Positions 52,125 to 62,583 of a stretch of DNA of 64,000 bases are shown piece after piece. How positions within the stretch are numbered: position 1 is the first letter of the stretch; the number at the start of each line of letters is the position of its first letter. The DNA is from an uncultured Bacteroidaceae bacterium (lineage in GTDB: Bacteria; Bacteroidota; Bacteroidia; Bacteroidales; Bacteroidaceae), in NCBI GenBank assembly GCA_944320955.1, contig CALUJL010000029.1, forward strand, positions 124,001-188,000. Direction: 5' to 3'. The notes under the pieces are model-generated. The model saw only the letters and a program-made list of their open reading frames with translations. It did no database searches and was not told the origin of the DNA. Position numbers and translations under genes: made by a program.

Positions 52125-53387
52125 ATGGACACAAACGCAATACTCGATAGTGGAAACACCGCATGGGTCATCGTCTCGACCCTGCTCGTACTGTTGATGA
52201 CCCTGCCGGGCATCGCCCTCTTCTACGGCGGCCTCGTGCGGCAGAAGAACGTATTGAGCATCATCATGCAGTGCATGTTGACCGTCGGAGTGGTCAGCAT
52301 TTTGTGGATAGCCTTTGGCTACAGCTTCGTTTTCGGCAGCGGACTCCCGGAAAGCGGAAGCCCGCTCGGCCTGGTCATCGGCGGGTTCGACAAGGTCATG
52401 CTGCACGGAATCTCCACGACCACGCTCACTACGGGCCATATCCCCGAGCTGATTTTCGTATTGTTCCAGTGCATGTTTGCCGTCATTACGCCGGCCTTGA
52501 TACTGGGCGCCTTCGCCGAGCGGGTCCGGTTTTCCGGATTTCTGCTTTTCACCGTGCTCTGGAGCATTCTGGCCTACATCCCGATGGCACACTGGGTGTG
52601 GGGCGGCGGATTTCTCCAGCAGATGGGCGCCATCGACTTTGCCGGAGGAACGGTGGTCCACATCAACGCCGGCATCTCCGCGCTGGTGATGGCCGTCCTG
52701 ACCGGCAGGAGATATGACTACCGGATAGGCCATCCGCTGATGCCGCACAACATCAGTTTCGTATTCATGGGCACGGCATTCCTCTGGCTGGGCTGGTTCG
52801 GGTTCAACGCCGGCAGCGGCCTGGCCGCCGACGGCATAGCCGCCAACGCCTTCCTTGTAACGCACCTGGCCACTTGCGTGGCCGCCCTCACCTGGATGGG
52901 CATCGACTGGCTCCACAACAAGAAGCCCACGACCGTGGGGGCCTGCACCGGAGCCGTGTCGGGCCTGGTGGCCATCACGCCCGCGGCAGGGACGGTGGAC
53001 ATCCTCGGCGCATTTTTCATCGGACTGGTTACGCCCATCGTCTGTTTCTACATGGTGGCCGTCATCAAACCGAAGCTCGGTTACGACGACACGCTCGATG
53101 CTTTCGGCGTGCACGGCATAGGAGGCATCGTGGGGTCCATCCTCACGGGTGTGTTTGCCACGCAGGCCATATCGGGCGAGGGAGGGCCGCAGGGAGCTCT
53201 CTACGGCGATTGGCACCAGTTGTGGATACAGATTGCCGCGACCGTCATATCCATTGTCTTCAGCGCCGCCATGACTTTCATCCTCTTCCAGGTCGTAGAC
53301 CGGACAGTCGGCATACGGGTGGAGAAACGAGTCGAAGAGGAAGGGCTGGACATCTACGAGCACGGCGAGTCGGCCTACAACCGCTAA
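52125..53387 (+). CDS. amtB: Ammonium transporter AmtB
   Basis: A 420-residue membrane channel with about eleven helices. FYGGLVRQKNVLS near the start is the AMT signature, and the two pore histidines fall in GGTVVHINAG and GVHGIGGIVGS. No signal peptide precedes the first helix, unlike E. coli AmtB. The C-terminal cytoplasmic tail (VEKRVEEEGLDIYEHGESAYNR) is the usual PII contact. It sits between PII and glnN. Confidence 0.96.
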   Translation: MDTNAILDSGNTAWVIVSTLLVLLMTLPGIALFYGGLVRQKNVLSIIMQCMLTVGVVSILWIAFGYSFVFGSGLPESGSPLGLVIGGFDKVMLHGISTTTLTTGHIPELIFVLFQCMFAVITPALILGAFAERVRFSGFLLFTVLWSILAYIPMAHWVWGGGFLQQMGAIDFAGGTVVHINAGISALVMAVLTGRRYDYRIGHPLMPHNISFVFMGTAFLWLGWFGFNAGSGLAADGIAANAFLVTHLATCVAALTWMGIDWLHNKKPTTVGACTGAVSGLVAITPAAGTVDILGAFFIGLVTPIVCFYMVAVIKPKLGYDDTLDAFGVHGIGGIVGSILTGVFATQAISGEGGPQGALYGDWHQLWIQIAATVISIVFSAAMTFILFQVVDRTVGIRVEKRVEEEGLDIYEHGESAYNR

Positions 53388-53427
53388 TCCCGAATTCACA
53401 TACATCAATCCATAAATACCGCTTACT

Positions 53428-55617
<2,190 letters not shown>

Positions 55618-55651
55618 AGGCAGGCTTCCCCGCGCAGCCCTGCCGCCACGG

Positions 55652-55718
55652 CAAAAAAGAGGCGGCACTTTTCCAAAAAAGATGCAGGACTTTTTCCCGA
55701 AAGCCCTGCATCTTTTTT
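55652..55718. repeat. 22-bp palindromic unit repeat, locus I (three units, intergenic)
   Basis: Bases after the A-runs are at 55659, 55681 and 55703, exactly 22 apart. The second and third units form GATGCAGGAC..CTTTTTCCCGAAAG and CCCTGCATC, a good hairpin followed by T7, so this copy may also terminate glnN transcription. Confidence 0.85.
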
Positions 55719-55795
55719 TCCCTTCCCTTCGCAGCCCGCTCCGTTTTCTTGCGAAAAAAAGCGTCCCGCCCGCCCGTGATTCGGACAAAAGAGAC

Positions 55796-55803
55796 TACTT
55801 TTG
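55796..55803 (+). promoter_or_regulatory. -7 promoter element for the MFS gene (TACTTTTG)
   Basis: An exact TAnnTTTG match, 43 bases before the ATG at 55847. It supports that start over longer in-frame readings into the repeat. Confidence 0.6.
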
Positions 55804-55846
55804 CCCGTCTTTTCAGCCAGAGGCTGACGATATACACCCTACGACG

Positions 55847-57145
55847 ATGAAGAACAACGTATTGGACAAAATAAAGGGCCGCCCGCACCTGACGGAAGGG
55901 ACGGCCTACGCCGTGCTGTTTACGATGGGGACTTGCCACTTGCTGAACGACATGATCCAGTCCGTCATCCCGGCACTCTATCCGCTGCTGAAGGAGAAAT
56001 TCGGCTTCACCTTTGCCCAGATCGGCATCATCACGCTGGTCTTCCAGCTCACCTCGTCGGTCTTCCAGCCGCTCGTGGGCAGCTATGCCGACCGCCACCC
56101 CCGCCCCTACTCGCTGGCTACGGGCATGTGCTTCACGCTCGCGGGGCTGCTGGCCCTGGCTTTCGCCCCCGACTTCCTGCCGATTCTACTGTCCGTGGCG
56201 CTGATAGGCTGCGGCTCGTCGGTGTTCCACCCCGAGGCCTCGCGCGTGGCGCAGATGGCTTCGGGCGGACGGAAGAGCCTGGCGCAGTCCATCTTCCAAG
56301 TGGGCGGCAACGGGGGCAGCGCCCTCGGCCCGCTGCTGGCGGCGCTCATCGTGATCCCCTACGGGCAGCACGCCGTAGGGTGGTTTGCCCTGGCCGCGCT
56401 CCTGGCCGCACTGCTGCTGACGCGCGTGGGCAGCTGGTACAGCCTGATGCTCGGCAAGCTCCGCACAGGGCGGCAGCGCAAGCCGGCAGCAGGCTGCAGT
56501 CTGCCGGAGAAGACGGTGCACAGGGCACTGATGATACTGGTGCTGATGATCTTCTCGAAGTATTTCTTCAACGCCTGCATGACGAGCTATTTCACATTCT
56601 TCCTGATGGAGAAGTTCCAAGTCACGGTGCAGGAGTCACAGTACTGCCTGTTTGCCTATCTGGCGGCCTTTGCCGCCGGCACGCTGCTCGGGGGCTTCCT
56701 GGGCGACCGCTACGGGCGCAAGTACGTCATCCTCTTCTCCATCCTCGGCGCGGCGCCCTTCACTCTGGCCATGCCCTACCTGAACCTGGCCGGAACCGTG
56801 GCCATGGCCGTCGTCACGGGGCTGGTCATTGCCTCTGCCTTCTCGGCCATCGTGGTGTATGCCACAGACCTCCGGCCGGACAAGATAGGCATGATAGCCG
56901 GCGTCTTCTTCGGCCTGATGTTCGGACTGGGCGGCATAGGGTCGGCCTTCTTCGGATGGCTTGCCGACCGGACGAGCATCGAATTCATCTTCCACGTCAG
57001 CACATGGCTGCCCCTGCTGGGCGTGGTGGCCCTGTTCCTGCCCGACGTGCGCCCCCTCCGCCCCGGCCAGTCCGCAGGGGAGGAAGGGAAAGACAACCGC
57101 CCCGGCCACGCGAAAAAGGGCCGGATACAGGCCCGGGAGGAGTGA
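55847..57145 (+). CDS. MFS transporter, fosmidomycin resistance (Fsr) type
   Basis: A 432-residue major facilitator with about twelve helices. CHLLNDMIQSVIPALYPLLKE and GSYADRHPRP (loop 2-3 motif) followed by SSVFHPEASRVAQM are typical of the Fsr subfamily, and GGFLGDRYGRKYVIL is the second-half A-like motif. The substrate is unknown; Fsr relatives export fosmidomycin and other small anionic compounds. The start is set by the promoter element. A charged tail follows the last helix. Confidence 0.88.
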   Translation: MKNNVLDKIKGRPHLTEGTAYAVLFTMGTCHLLNDMIQSVIPALYPLLKEKFGFTFAQIGIITLVFQLTSSVFQPLVGSYADRHPRPYSLATGMCFTLAGLLALAFAPDFLPILLSVALIGCGSSVFHPEASRVAQMASGGRKSLAQSIFQVGGNGGSALGPLLAALIVIPYGQHAVGWFALAALLAALLLTRVGSWYSLMLGKLRTGRQRKPAAGCSLPEKTVHRALMILVLMIFSKYFFNACMTSYFTFFLMEKFQVTVQESQYCLFAYLAAFAAGTLLGGFLGDRYGRKYVILFSILGAAPFTLAMPYLNLAGTVAMAVVTGLVIASAFSAIVVYATDLRPDKIGMIAGVFFGLMFGLGGIGSAFFGWLADRTSIEFIFHVSTWLPLLGVVALFLPDVRPLRPGQSAGEEGKDNRPGHAKKGRIQAREE

Positions 57146-57194
57146 ATTTCGCTCTTCTTGGTTCCTCTATGCAGGGGAATCCGCGGCTTTTTTG

Positions 57195-57202
57195 TACTTT
57201 TG
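57195..57202 (+). promoter_or_regulatory. -7 promoter element for the acyl-CoA ligase gene (TACTTTTG)
   Basis: An exact TAnnTTTG match 33 bases before the ATG at 57236. It is separate from the MFS stop at 57145 by 49 bases, so the ligase has its own promoter. Confidence 0.6.
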
Positions 57203-57235
57203 CGGCGAAAAAACACCATTTTACGCTACGTTGCA

Positions 57236-58903
57236 ATGAGGGAATTTGGGAGTTTCATCCACAAGATAGAACAAAGCATAGTCCAGAATTGGACACTGGA
57301 TGCCCTGACGGACTACCGGGGGGCCACACTGCAATACAACGACTTGGCACGCAGGATAGAGAAATACCACATCATTTTCGAAGAGTGCGGCATCAAGCCG
57401 GGCGACAAGATAGCCGTCAGCAGCCGCAACTGCGCCGCCTGGGCGGTGACGTTCCTGGCCACGGTGACGTACCGGGCCGTGATAGTCCCGATATTGCACG
57501 AATTCAAGCCGGACAACATCCACACGATTGTCAACCACAGCGAAGCGCGGCTGCTCTTCGTGGGCGAAGGCGTGTGGGAAGGGCTCAACGAGGATGCCAT
57601 GCCGGGGCTGGAGGGAGTAGTAGACCTCAACGCCTTTGCCCCATTGGTGGACCGTACGGGGCAGCTGACCCGCACGTTCGGCCATCTGAACGAACTGTTC
57701 GGCCGCAAATTCCCCTACAAGTTCCGCCCGGAACACGTCCACTACGAGCCGGAAGTCTCGACCGAAGACCTGGCCCTCATCAACTATACTTCGGGAACGA
57801 CGGGCTATTCGAAAGGCGTGATGCTCCCCTTCCGCAGCCTGACGTCGAACGTGGACTACTGCGCCCGCATGATTCGCCTGAAGCCCGGCGACACGATTGT
57901 CTCCATGCTGCCGATGGGGCATGTCTTCGGCATGATGTACGACTTTCTCTACGGCATCTCGGCCGGAGCGCACATCTTCTTCCTGACACGTATGCCCTCG
58001 CCCAAGATCATCATGCAGTCCTTTCCCGAGATCCGCCCGAAGGTCATCTCCTCCGTCCCCTTGGTGGTGGAGAAGATTATCAAGAAGTTCATCCTGCCCC
58101 GCATAGACAATCCGCTGGGGAAACTGCTGTTCAAGCTCCCCGTCATCAGCGACGTGCTCAAGGCCAAGGCGCGCGAAGTGGCCATGAATGCCTTCGGCGG
58201 CAACTTCGACGAAATCATCATCGGCGGAGCGCCCTTCAATGCGGAGATAGAATCGTTCCTGCAGAAAATAGGCTTCCCCTACACCATAGCATACGGAATG
58301 ACCGAGTGCGGCCCCATCATCTGCTCCTCCCGCTGGGAAGACCTGCGGCTCTCCTCGTGCGGGCTGCCGGCGGACAACATGGAGGTACGCATCGACTCGC
58401 CCGACCCCTACAGCGAACCGGGCGAAGTGATATGCCGGGGGGCAAACATGATGCTCGGCTACTACAAAAACCCGGAGGCCACGGCACAAACCATCGACGA
58501 GTACGGATGGCTCCACACGGGCGATCTCGGGCTGATGGACGAAGACGGCTACATCTACATCAAGGGCCGCCGGAAAAACATGCTCCTCACCTCCTCCGGG
58601 CAGAACATCTATCCGGAAGAAATCGAGTCGATGCTCAACAATATGCCCTACGTGAGCGAGTCGCTCATTGTCCTGCAAAACAACAAACTCGTAGCCCTCA
58701 TCTATCCCGACTTCGACGATGCACAGGCCAACGGCCTGTCGCAGGCCGACCTGGAGCAGGCCATGGAAGAAAACCGCGTGCAGCTCAACGAAAACCTGCC
58801 CAAATTCTCCCAGATCTCGAAGTACAAGATCTACCCCGAAGAGTTTGAGAAAACGGCCAAGCGGAGCATCAAACGCTTCCTCTATCAAGAGGCCAAAGGA
58901 TAA
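57236..58903 (+). CDS. AMP-binding long-chain acyl-CoA synthetase-like ligase
   Basis: A 555-residue adenylate-forming enzyme. The P-loop-like TSGTTGYSKG is near residues 185-193, YGMTECGP is the A5 motif, and the hinge region has TGDLGLMDEDGYIYIKGR. The catalytic Lys motif near the C-terminus reads FEKTAKRSIKRF. It activates a carboxylic acid, most likely a fatty acid, as the CoA thioester. Downstream fabD supports a lipid role. The start at 57236 follows the promoter. Confidence 0.9.
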   Translation: MREFGSFIHKIEQSIVQNWTLDALTDYRGATLQYNDLARRIEKYHIIFEECGIKPGDKIAVSSRNCAAWAVTFLATVTYRAVIVPILHEFKPDNIHTIVNHSEARLLFVGEGVWEGLNEDAMPGLEGVVDLNAFAPLVDRTGQLTRTFGHLNELFGRKFPYKFRPEHVHYEPEVSTEDLALINYTSGTTGYSKGVMLPFRSLTSNVDYCARMIRLKPGDTIVSMLPMGHVFGMMYDFLYGISAGAHIFFLTRMPSPKIIMQSFPEIRPKVISSVPLVVEKIIKKFILPRIDNPLGKLLFKLPVISDVLKAKAREVAMNAFGGNFDEIIIGGAPFNAEIESFLQKIGFPYTIAYGMTECGPIICSSRWEDLRLSSCGLPADNMEVRIDSPDPYSEPGEVICRGANMMLGYYKNPEATAQTIDEYGWLHTGDLGLMDEDGYIYIKGRRKNMLLTSSGQNIYPEEIESMLNNMPYVSESLIVLQNNKLVALIYPDFDDAQANGLSQADLEQAMEENRVQLNENLPKFSQISKYKIYPEEFEKTAKRSIKRFLYQEAKG

Positions 58904-58971
58904 GAGAAGGCTGCGGGATACTCTTTACAAGTGCAATTCCGAATAAAAACATACTTAAAAAGCAACAGATT

Positions 58972-59862
58972 ATGAAAGCATTCGTATTTCCCGGACAAGG
59001 CGCCCAGTTTCCCGGGATGGGCAAGGATCTCTACGAGAACTCCCCTAAAGCCAAAGAACTCTTTGAGAAAGCCAACGAAATCTTAGGTTTCCGCATTACG
59101 GACATCATGTTCGACGGCACAGACGAAGACCTGCGCCAGACGAAAGTCACGCAGCCGGCCGTCTTCCTGCACTCCGTGATTTCGGCTCTCTGCATGGGCG
59201 AAGGCTTCAAACCCGACATGACAGCCGGACACTCGCTGGGCGAATTTTCCGCACTCGTGGCCGCCGGTGCCCTAAGTTTCGAGGACGGCTTGAAACTCGT
59301 CTATGCCCGCGCAATGGCCATGCAGAAGGCCTGCGAGGCCACGCCCTCCACGATGGCCGCCATCATAGCCCTGCCGGACTCCACCGTGGAAGAAGTCTGC
59401 AAGAAAGTAAACGATGAAGTGGGCGTCTGCGTAGCCGCCAACTATAACTGCCCGGGACAGATAGTCATCTCCGGGGCCGTAGAAGCCATCCAGGCCGCCT
59501 GTGAGCAACTGAAAGCTGCCGGCGCCAAGCGCGCCCTGCCCCTCAAGGTGGGCGGAGCATTCCACTCGCCCCTGATGCAGCCGGCCAAGGAAGAACTGGA
59601 AGCAGCCATACAAGCCACCGAATTCCATACCCCCTCCTGCCCCGTATACCAGAACGTCGACGCCCTGCCCCATACCGACCCGGCCGAAATCAAGGCCAAT
59701 CTCGTGGCACAGCTCACGGCCAGCGTGCGCTGGACGCAGACGGTGCAGAACATGGTGGCCGACGGAGCCGACGACTTCACCGAGTGCGGACCGGGCGCCG
59801 TGCTGCAAGGCCTGGTCAAGAAGATAGCCAAGGACGTGAACGCCCACGGCATAGAAGCCTGA
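58972..59862 (+). CDS. fabD: Malonyl-CoA:ACP transacylase FabD
   Basis: A 296-residue enzyme that loads malonyl groups on acyl carrier protein for fatty acid synthesis. FVFPGQGAQFPGMG is at the start, the nucleophile is Ser88 in GHSLGEFSAL, and the His of FHSPLM completes the dyad. The Q-P-A block TQPAVFLHS is present. The length is typical. The patatin gene begins 19 bases after the stop. Confidence 0.97.
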   Translation: MKAFVFPGQGAQFPGMGKDLYENSPKAKELFEKANEILGFRITDIMFDGTDEDLRQTKVTQPAVFLHSVISALCMGEGFKPDMTAGHSLGEFSALVAAGALSFEDGLKLVYARAMAMQKACEATPSTMAAIIALPDSTVEEVCKKVNDEVGVCVAANYNCPGQIVISGAVEAIQAACEQLKAAGAKRALPLKVGGAFHSPLMQPAKEELEAAIQATEFHTPSCPVYQNVDALPHTDPAEIKANLVAQLTASVRWTQTVQNMVADGADDFTECGPGAVLQGLVKKIAKDVNAHGIEA

Positions 59863-59881
59863 GAAGAGGAGGTACGGACGT

Positions 59882-60673
59882 ATGTCGCCAAGCTATGAAG
59901 TCGGCTATGCCCTAAGCGGCGGATTCATCAAAGGATTCGCCCACTTGGGAGCTGTGCAGGCACTTGCGGAATACGACATACATCCCCAGATAATAGCAGG
60001 AACAAGCGCCGGCGCATTGGCCGGCGCTTTTCTTGCCGATGGCAACGAACCCTACCGCTGCCTCGACTACTTCCGGGGCGAGACCTTCCGCCACATGACC
60101 CGTCTGGCACTCTCTTCCTCCGGATTCCTCTCATTAGAGCCTTTCGTCCACTTCCTGAAAGAAAACATCAAGGCGCGCCGGATAGAAGAACTGCAGATAC
60201 CTTTGCTCGTTGTCGCCACCGACTTGGATCACGGACGCAGCGTCGTTTTCCACGAAGGGAGCCTCGCCGAGCGGATTGCAGCCTCTTGTTCGATGCCGAT
60301 ACTCTTCGTCCCCCGCGAAGTCGACGGTACGACCTACATCGACGGCGGCATTCTGCGCAATCTGCCCGTCTCTTGCCTGCGTCGGCAGTGCCGCAACGTT
60401 GTAGCCGTCAACGTCAGTCCCCTGCAAGCCCCCAAGTACCGCAAAAACCTCTGGGGCATTGCCCTGCGCACCTATCACTTCATGTTCGAGTCCAACAGCC
60501 TTCCCGAGCGGCAAGCCGCCGACCTGCTCGTCGAGCCCCGCGATCTTGCCGGATACAGCAATACCGAGATGGAAAAAGCCGAAGAAATCTTCCTCCAAGG
60601 CTACCGCACATGTCAAGAAACAATCAAGCAGAATCTACAAAAATACACACAAATATGGAAACCCCGTCCCTGA
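59882..60673 (+). CDS. Patatin-like phospholipase/serine hydrolase
   Basis: A 263-residue hydrolase with the Ser-Asp dyad: Ser42 in GTSAG and Asp154 in DGGILRN, plus the oxyanion glycine block SGGFIKGFAHLG (usual GGxxRG form with Ile/Lys changes). Such proteins deacylate phospholipids or other lipids. No signal peptide, so it is cytoplasmic or membrane-peripheral. It follows fabD closely, and its end overlaps the GH13 start by 19 bases. Confidence 0.9.
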   Translation: MSPSYEVGYALSGGFIKGFAHLGAVQALAEYDIHPQIIAGTSAGALAGAFLADGNEPYRCLDYFRGETFRHMTRLALSSSGFLSLEPFVHFLKENIKARRIEELQIPLLVVATDLDHGRSVVFHEGSLAERIAASCSMPILFVPREVDGTTYIDGGILRNLPVSCLRRQCRNVVAVNVSPLQAPKYRKNLWGIALRTYHFMFESNSLPERQAADLLVEPRDLAGYSNTEMEKAEEIFLQGYRTCQETIKQNLQKYTQIWKPRP

Positions 60674-62379
60674 CCGGCAAGCCCGTCATCTACCAAGTCT
60701 TTACCCGTCTCTTCGGTAATACTTGTACCAGCTGCAAGCCCAACGGCACCATTGAGGAAAACGGATGCGGCAAATTTGCCGACTTCACTCCTGCCGCCCT
60801 GCACAGCATCCGCCAGCTCGGCGCCACCCACATCTGGTACACCGGCATCATAGCCCACGCCTCCCGCACAGACTATACCGCCCACGGCATACCTTCCTGC
60901 CACCCCGCCATCGTGAAAGGAAACGCCGGCTCCCCCTATGCCATACGCGACTACTACGATGTAGACCCCGACCTGGCAACCGACGTGGAAAAGCGGATGG
61001 ACGAATTCCAAGCCCTCGTAGAGCGTACCCACCGGGCCGGCTTGGGTGTCGTCATCGACTTCGTGCCCAACCATGTCTCCCGCCAGTATCATTCCACAGC
61101 CAAGCCACAGGGGATCAGCGACCTCGGGGAGCATGACGACCCGGCGAAAGCCTTCGATCCGCAAAACAACTTCTACTACATCCCCTCCACACCCCTGCAG
61201 GGCCGCTTCGACATGCAGGCCGGAGCCTCCGCCCCCTACAGCGAACTTCCAGCCAAAGCCACCGGCAACGACCGCTTCGACCCCTACCCCGAAACAAACG
61301 ACTGGTACGAAACCATCAAGCTCAACTACGGCCGCGACTACTGTGGCTGCGGCACAAGTTTCGATCCCATCCCTGACACTTGGAAAAAGATGCTCCACAT
61401 CCTCCTCTACTGGGCCTCGAAAAACATCGATGCCTTCCGCTGCGACATGGCCGAAATGGTGCCCGCCGAATTCTGGCATTACGCCATAGCCCGCGTAAAG
61501 AAGCAGTACCCCCGTGTCCTCTTCATAGCCGAAATCTACAATCCCACTGCCTACCGCACCTACCTCGACTTCGGCGGATTCGACTACCTCTACGACAAAG
61601 TAGGCCTCTACGACACCCTGCGCGCCGTCACCTGCGGCTATGCTCCAGCCCGCGCCGTCACTACCTGTTGGCAGCAGACCGACGGACTGCGCCACCGGCT
61701 GCTCAACTTCCTCGAAAACCACGACGAACAGCGCATCGCCTCCCCCCACTTCGCCGCCGAGGCCGAGCGCGCCCTGCCTGCCCTGCTCGTCTCCGCCCTG
61801 CTCGACCAAGGCCCCTTCATGCTCTACTTCGGCCAAGAACTCGGCGAGCCTGCCGCCGATGCCGAAGGCTTCAGCGGACACGACGGACGCACCACCATCT
61901 TCGACTACTGGGCCCTGCCCGCCCTGCAACGCTGGCAAGGCAGCGGACACTACGACACCCGCCACCTCCTCCCCCGCGAGGCCGACCTGCGCGCCCGCTA
62001 TGCCCGTGTGCTCACCCTCCTGCACAGCGAAGCCGCCCTCGGCCCCCAAGGCCGGTTCTACGACCTGATGTATGCCAACCCCGACGGCCCCTGCTTCGAC
62101 GGATTCCGCACCTACGTCTGGCTTCGCCAGCACGGCCGCGAACTCCTGCTTCTGGCTGCCCACTTTGCCGATGAAGCCCGCGACCGCACCGAAGTGCGCA
62201 TCCCCGCCCATGCCTTCAGCTTCTGGCAGATCCCCCAGCTCCCCGCCGCCACGGCCACCGACCTCCTCACCGGCGAAACCCTCACCCTGCCCCTCAAGCC
62301 CGACACACCCCTCGTCTTCAGCCTTCCCGCCCGCGGAGGGCGCATCTGGAAGTTTACCCTGCCCGAAACAGGGGAATAG
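60655..62379 (+). CDS. Glycoside hydrolase family 13 (alpha-amylase type)
   Basis: A 574-residue enzyme with the GH13 set: VIDFVPNHVSR (region I), nucleophile Asp264 in FRCDMAE, acid Glu293 in FIAEIYNP, and stabiliser Asp357 in ENHDEQR. No signal peptide is visible, suggesting cytoplasmic alpha-glucan metabolism. The ATG at 60655 gives METPSLTGKPVIYQVFTRLF, aligning the usual YQV start near residue 14; an ATG at 60610 would add 15 residues and overlap patatin further. The exact specificity is uncertain. Confidence 0.9.
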   Translation: METPSLTGKPVIYQVFTRLFGNTCTSCKPNGTIEENGCGKFADFTPAALHSIRQLGATHIWYTGIIAHASRTDYTAHGIPSCHPAIVKGNAGSPYAIRDYYDVDPDLATDVEKRMDEFQALVERTHRAGLGVVIDFVPNHVSRQYHSTAKPQGISDLGEHDDPAKAFDPQNNFYYIPSTPLQGRFDMQAGASAPYSELPAKATGNDRFDPYPETNDWYETIKLNYGRDYCGCGTSFDPIPDTWKKMLHILLYWASKNIDAFRCDMAEMVPAEFWHYAIARVKKQYPRVLFIAEIYNPTAYRTYLDFGGFDYLYDKVGLYDTLRAVTCGYAPARAVTTCWQQTDGLRHRLLNFLENHDEQRIASPHFAAEAERALPALLVSALLDQGPFMLYFGQELGEPAADAEGFSGHDGRTTIFDYWALPALQRWQGSGHYDTRHLLPREADLRARYARVLTLLHSEAALGPQGRFYDLMYANPDGPCFDGFRTYVWLRQHGRELLLLAAHFADEARDRTEVRIPAHAFSFWQIPQLPAATATDLLTGETLTLPLKPDTPLVFSLPARGGRIWKFTLPETGE

Positions 62380-62425
62380 GCTAAAGAAGAAAGCGGCACA
62401 GGACAGACATCCGGCACATCCCGCA

Positions 62426-62478
62426 GCAGAGAGCGAGGCCGTCCCCTTCTAACCCCATCGGACAGCCCCGCTCTCTGC
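62426..62478. other. Long imperfect hairpin in the GH13-GH51 gap
   Basis: GCAGAGAGCG (62426-62435) pairs perfectly with CGCTCTCTGC (62469-62478), and GGC/GTCC inside pair with GGAC/GCC, giving about 17 pairs with two mismatches and a 15-base loop. No T-run follows on the plus strand. It may end the fabD-GH13 transcript. The rest of the 204-base gap shows no gene. Confidence 0.55.
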
Positions 62479-62583
62479 ATTCGGAAAGGAAAAAATAGTC
62501 CAATCTGCCGCCTCTCCCCGCTTCCCCTCCTTCACCATACGATTAACCCTACTTATATTCCCACATAATACCATTACAGAAAA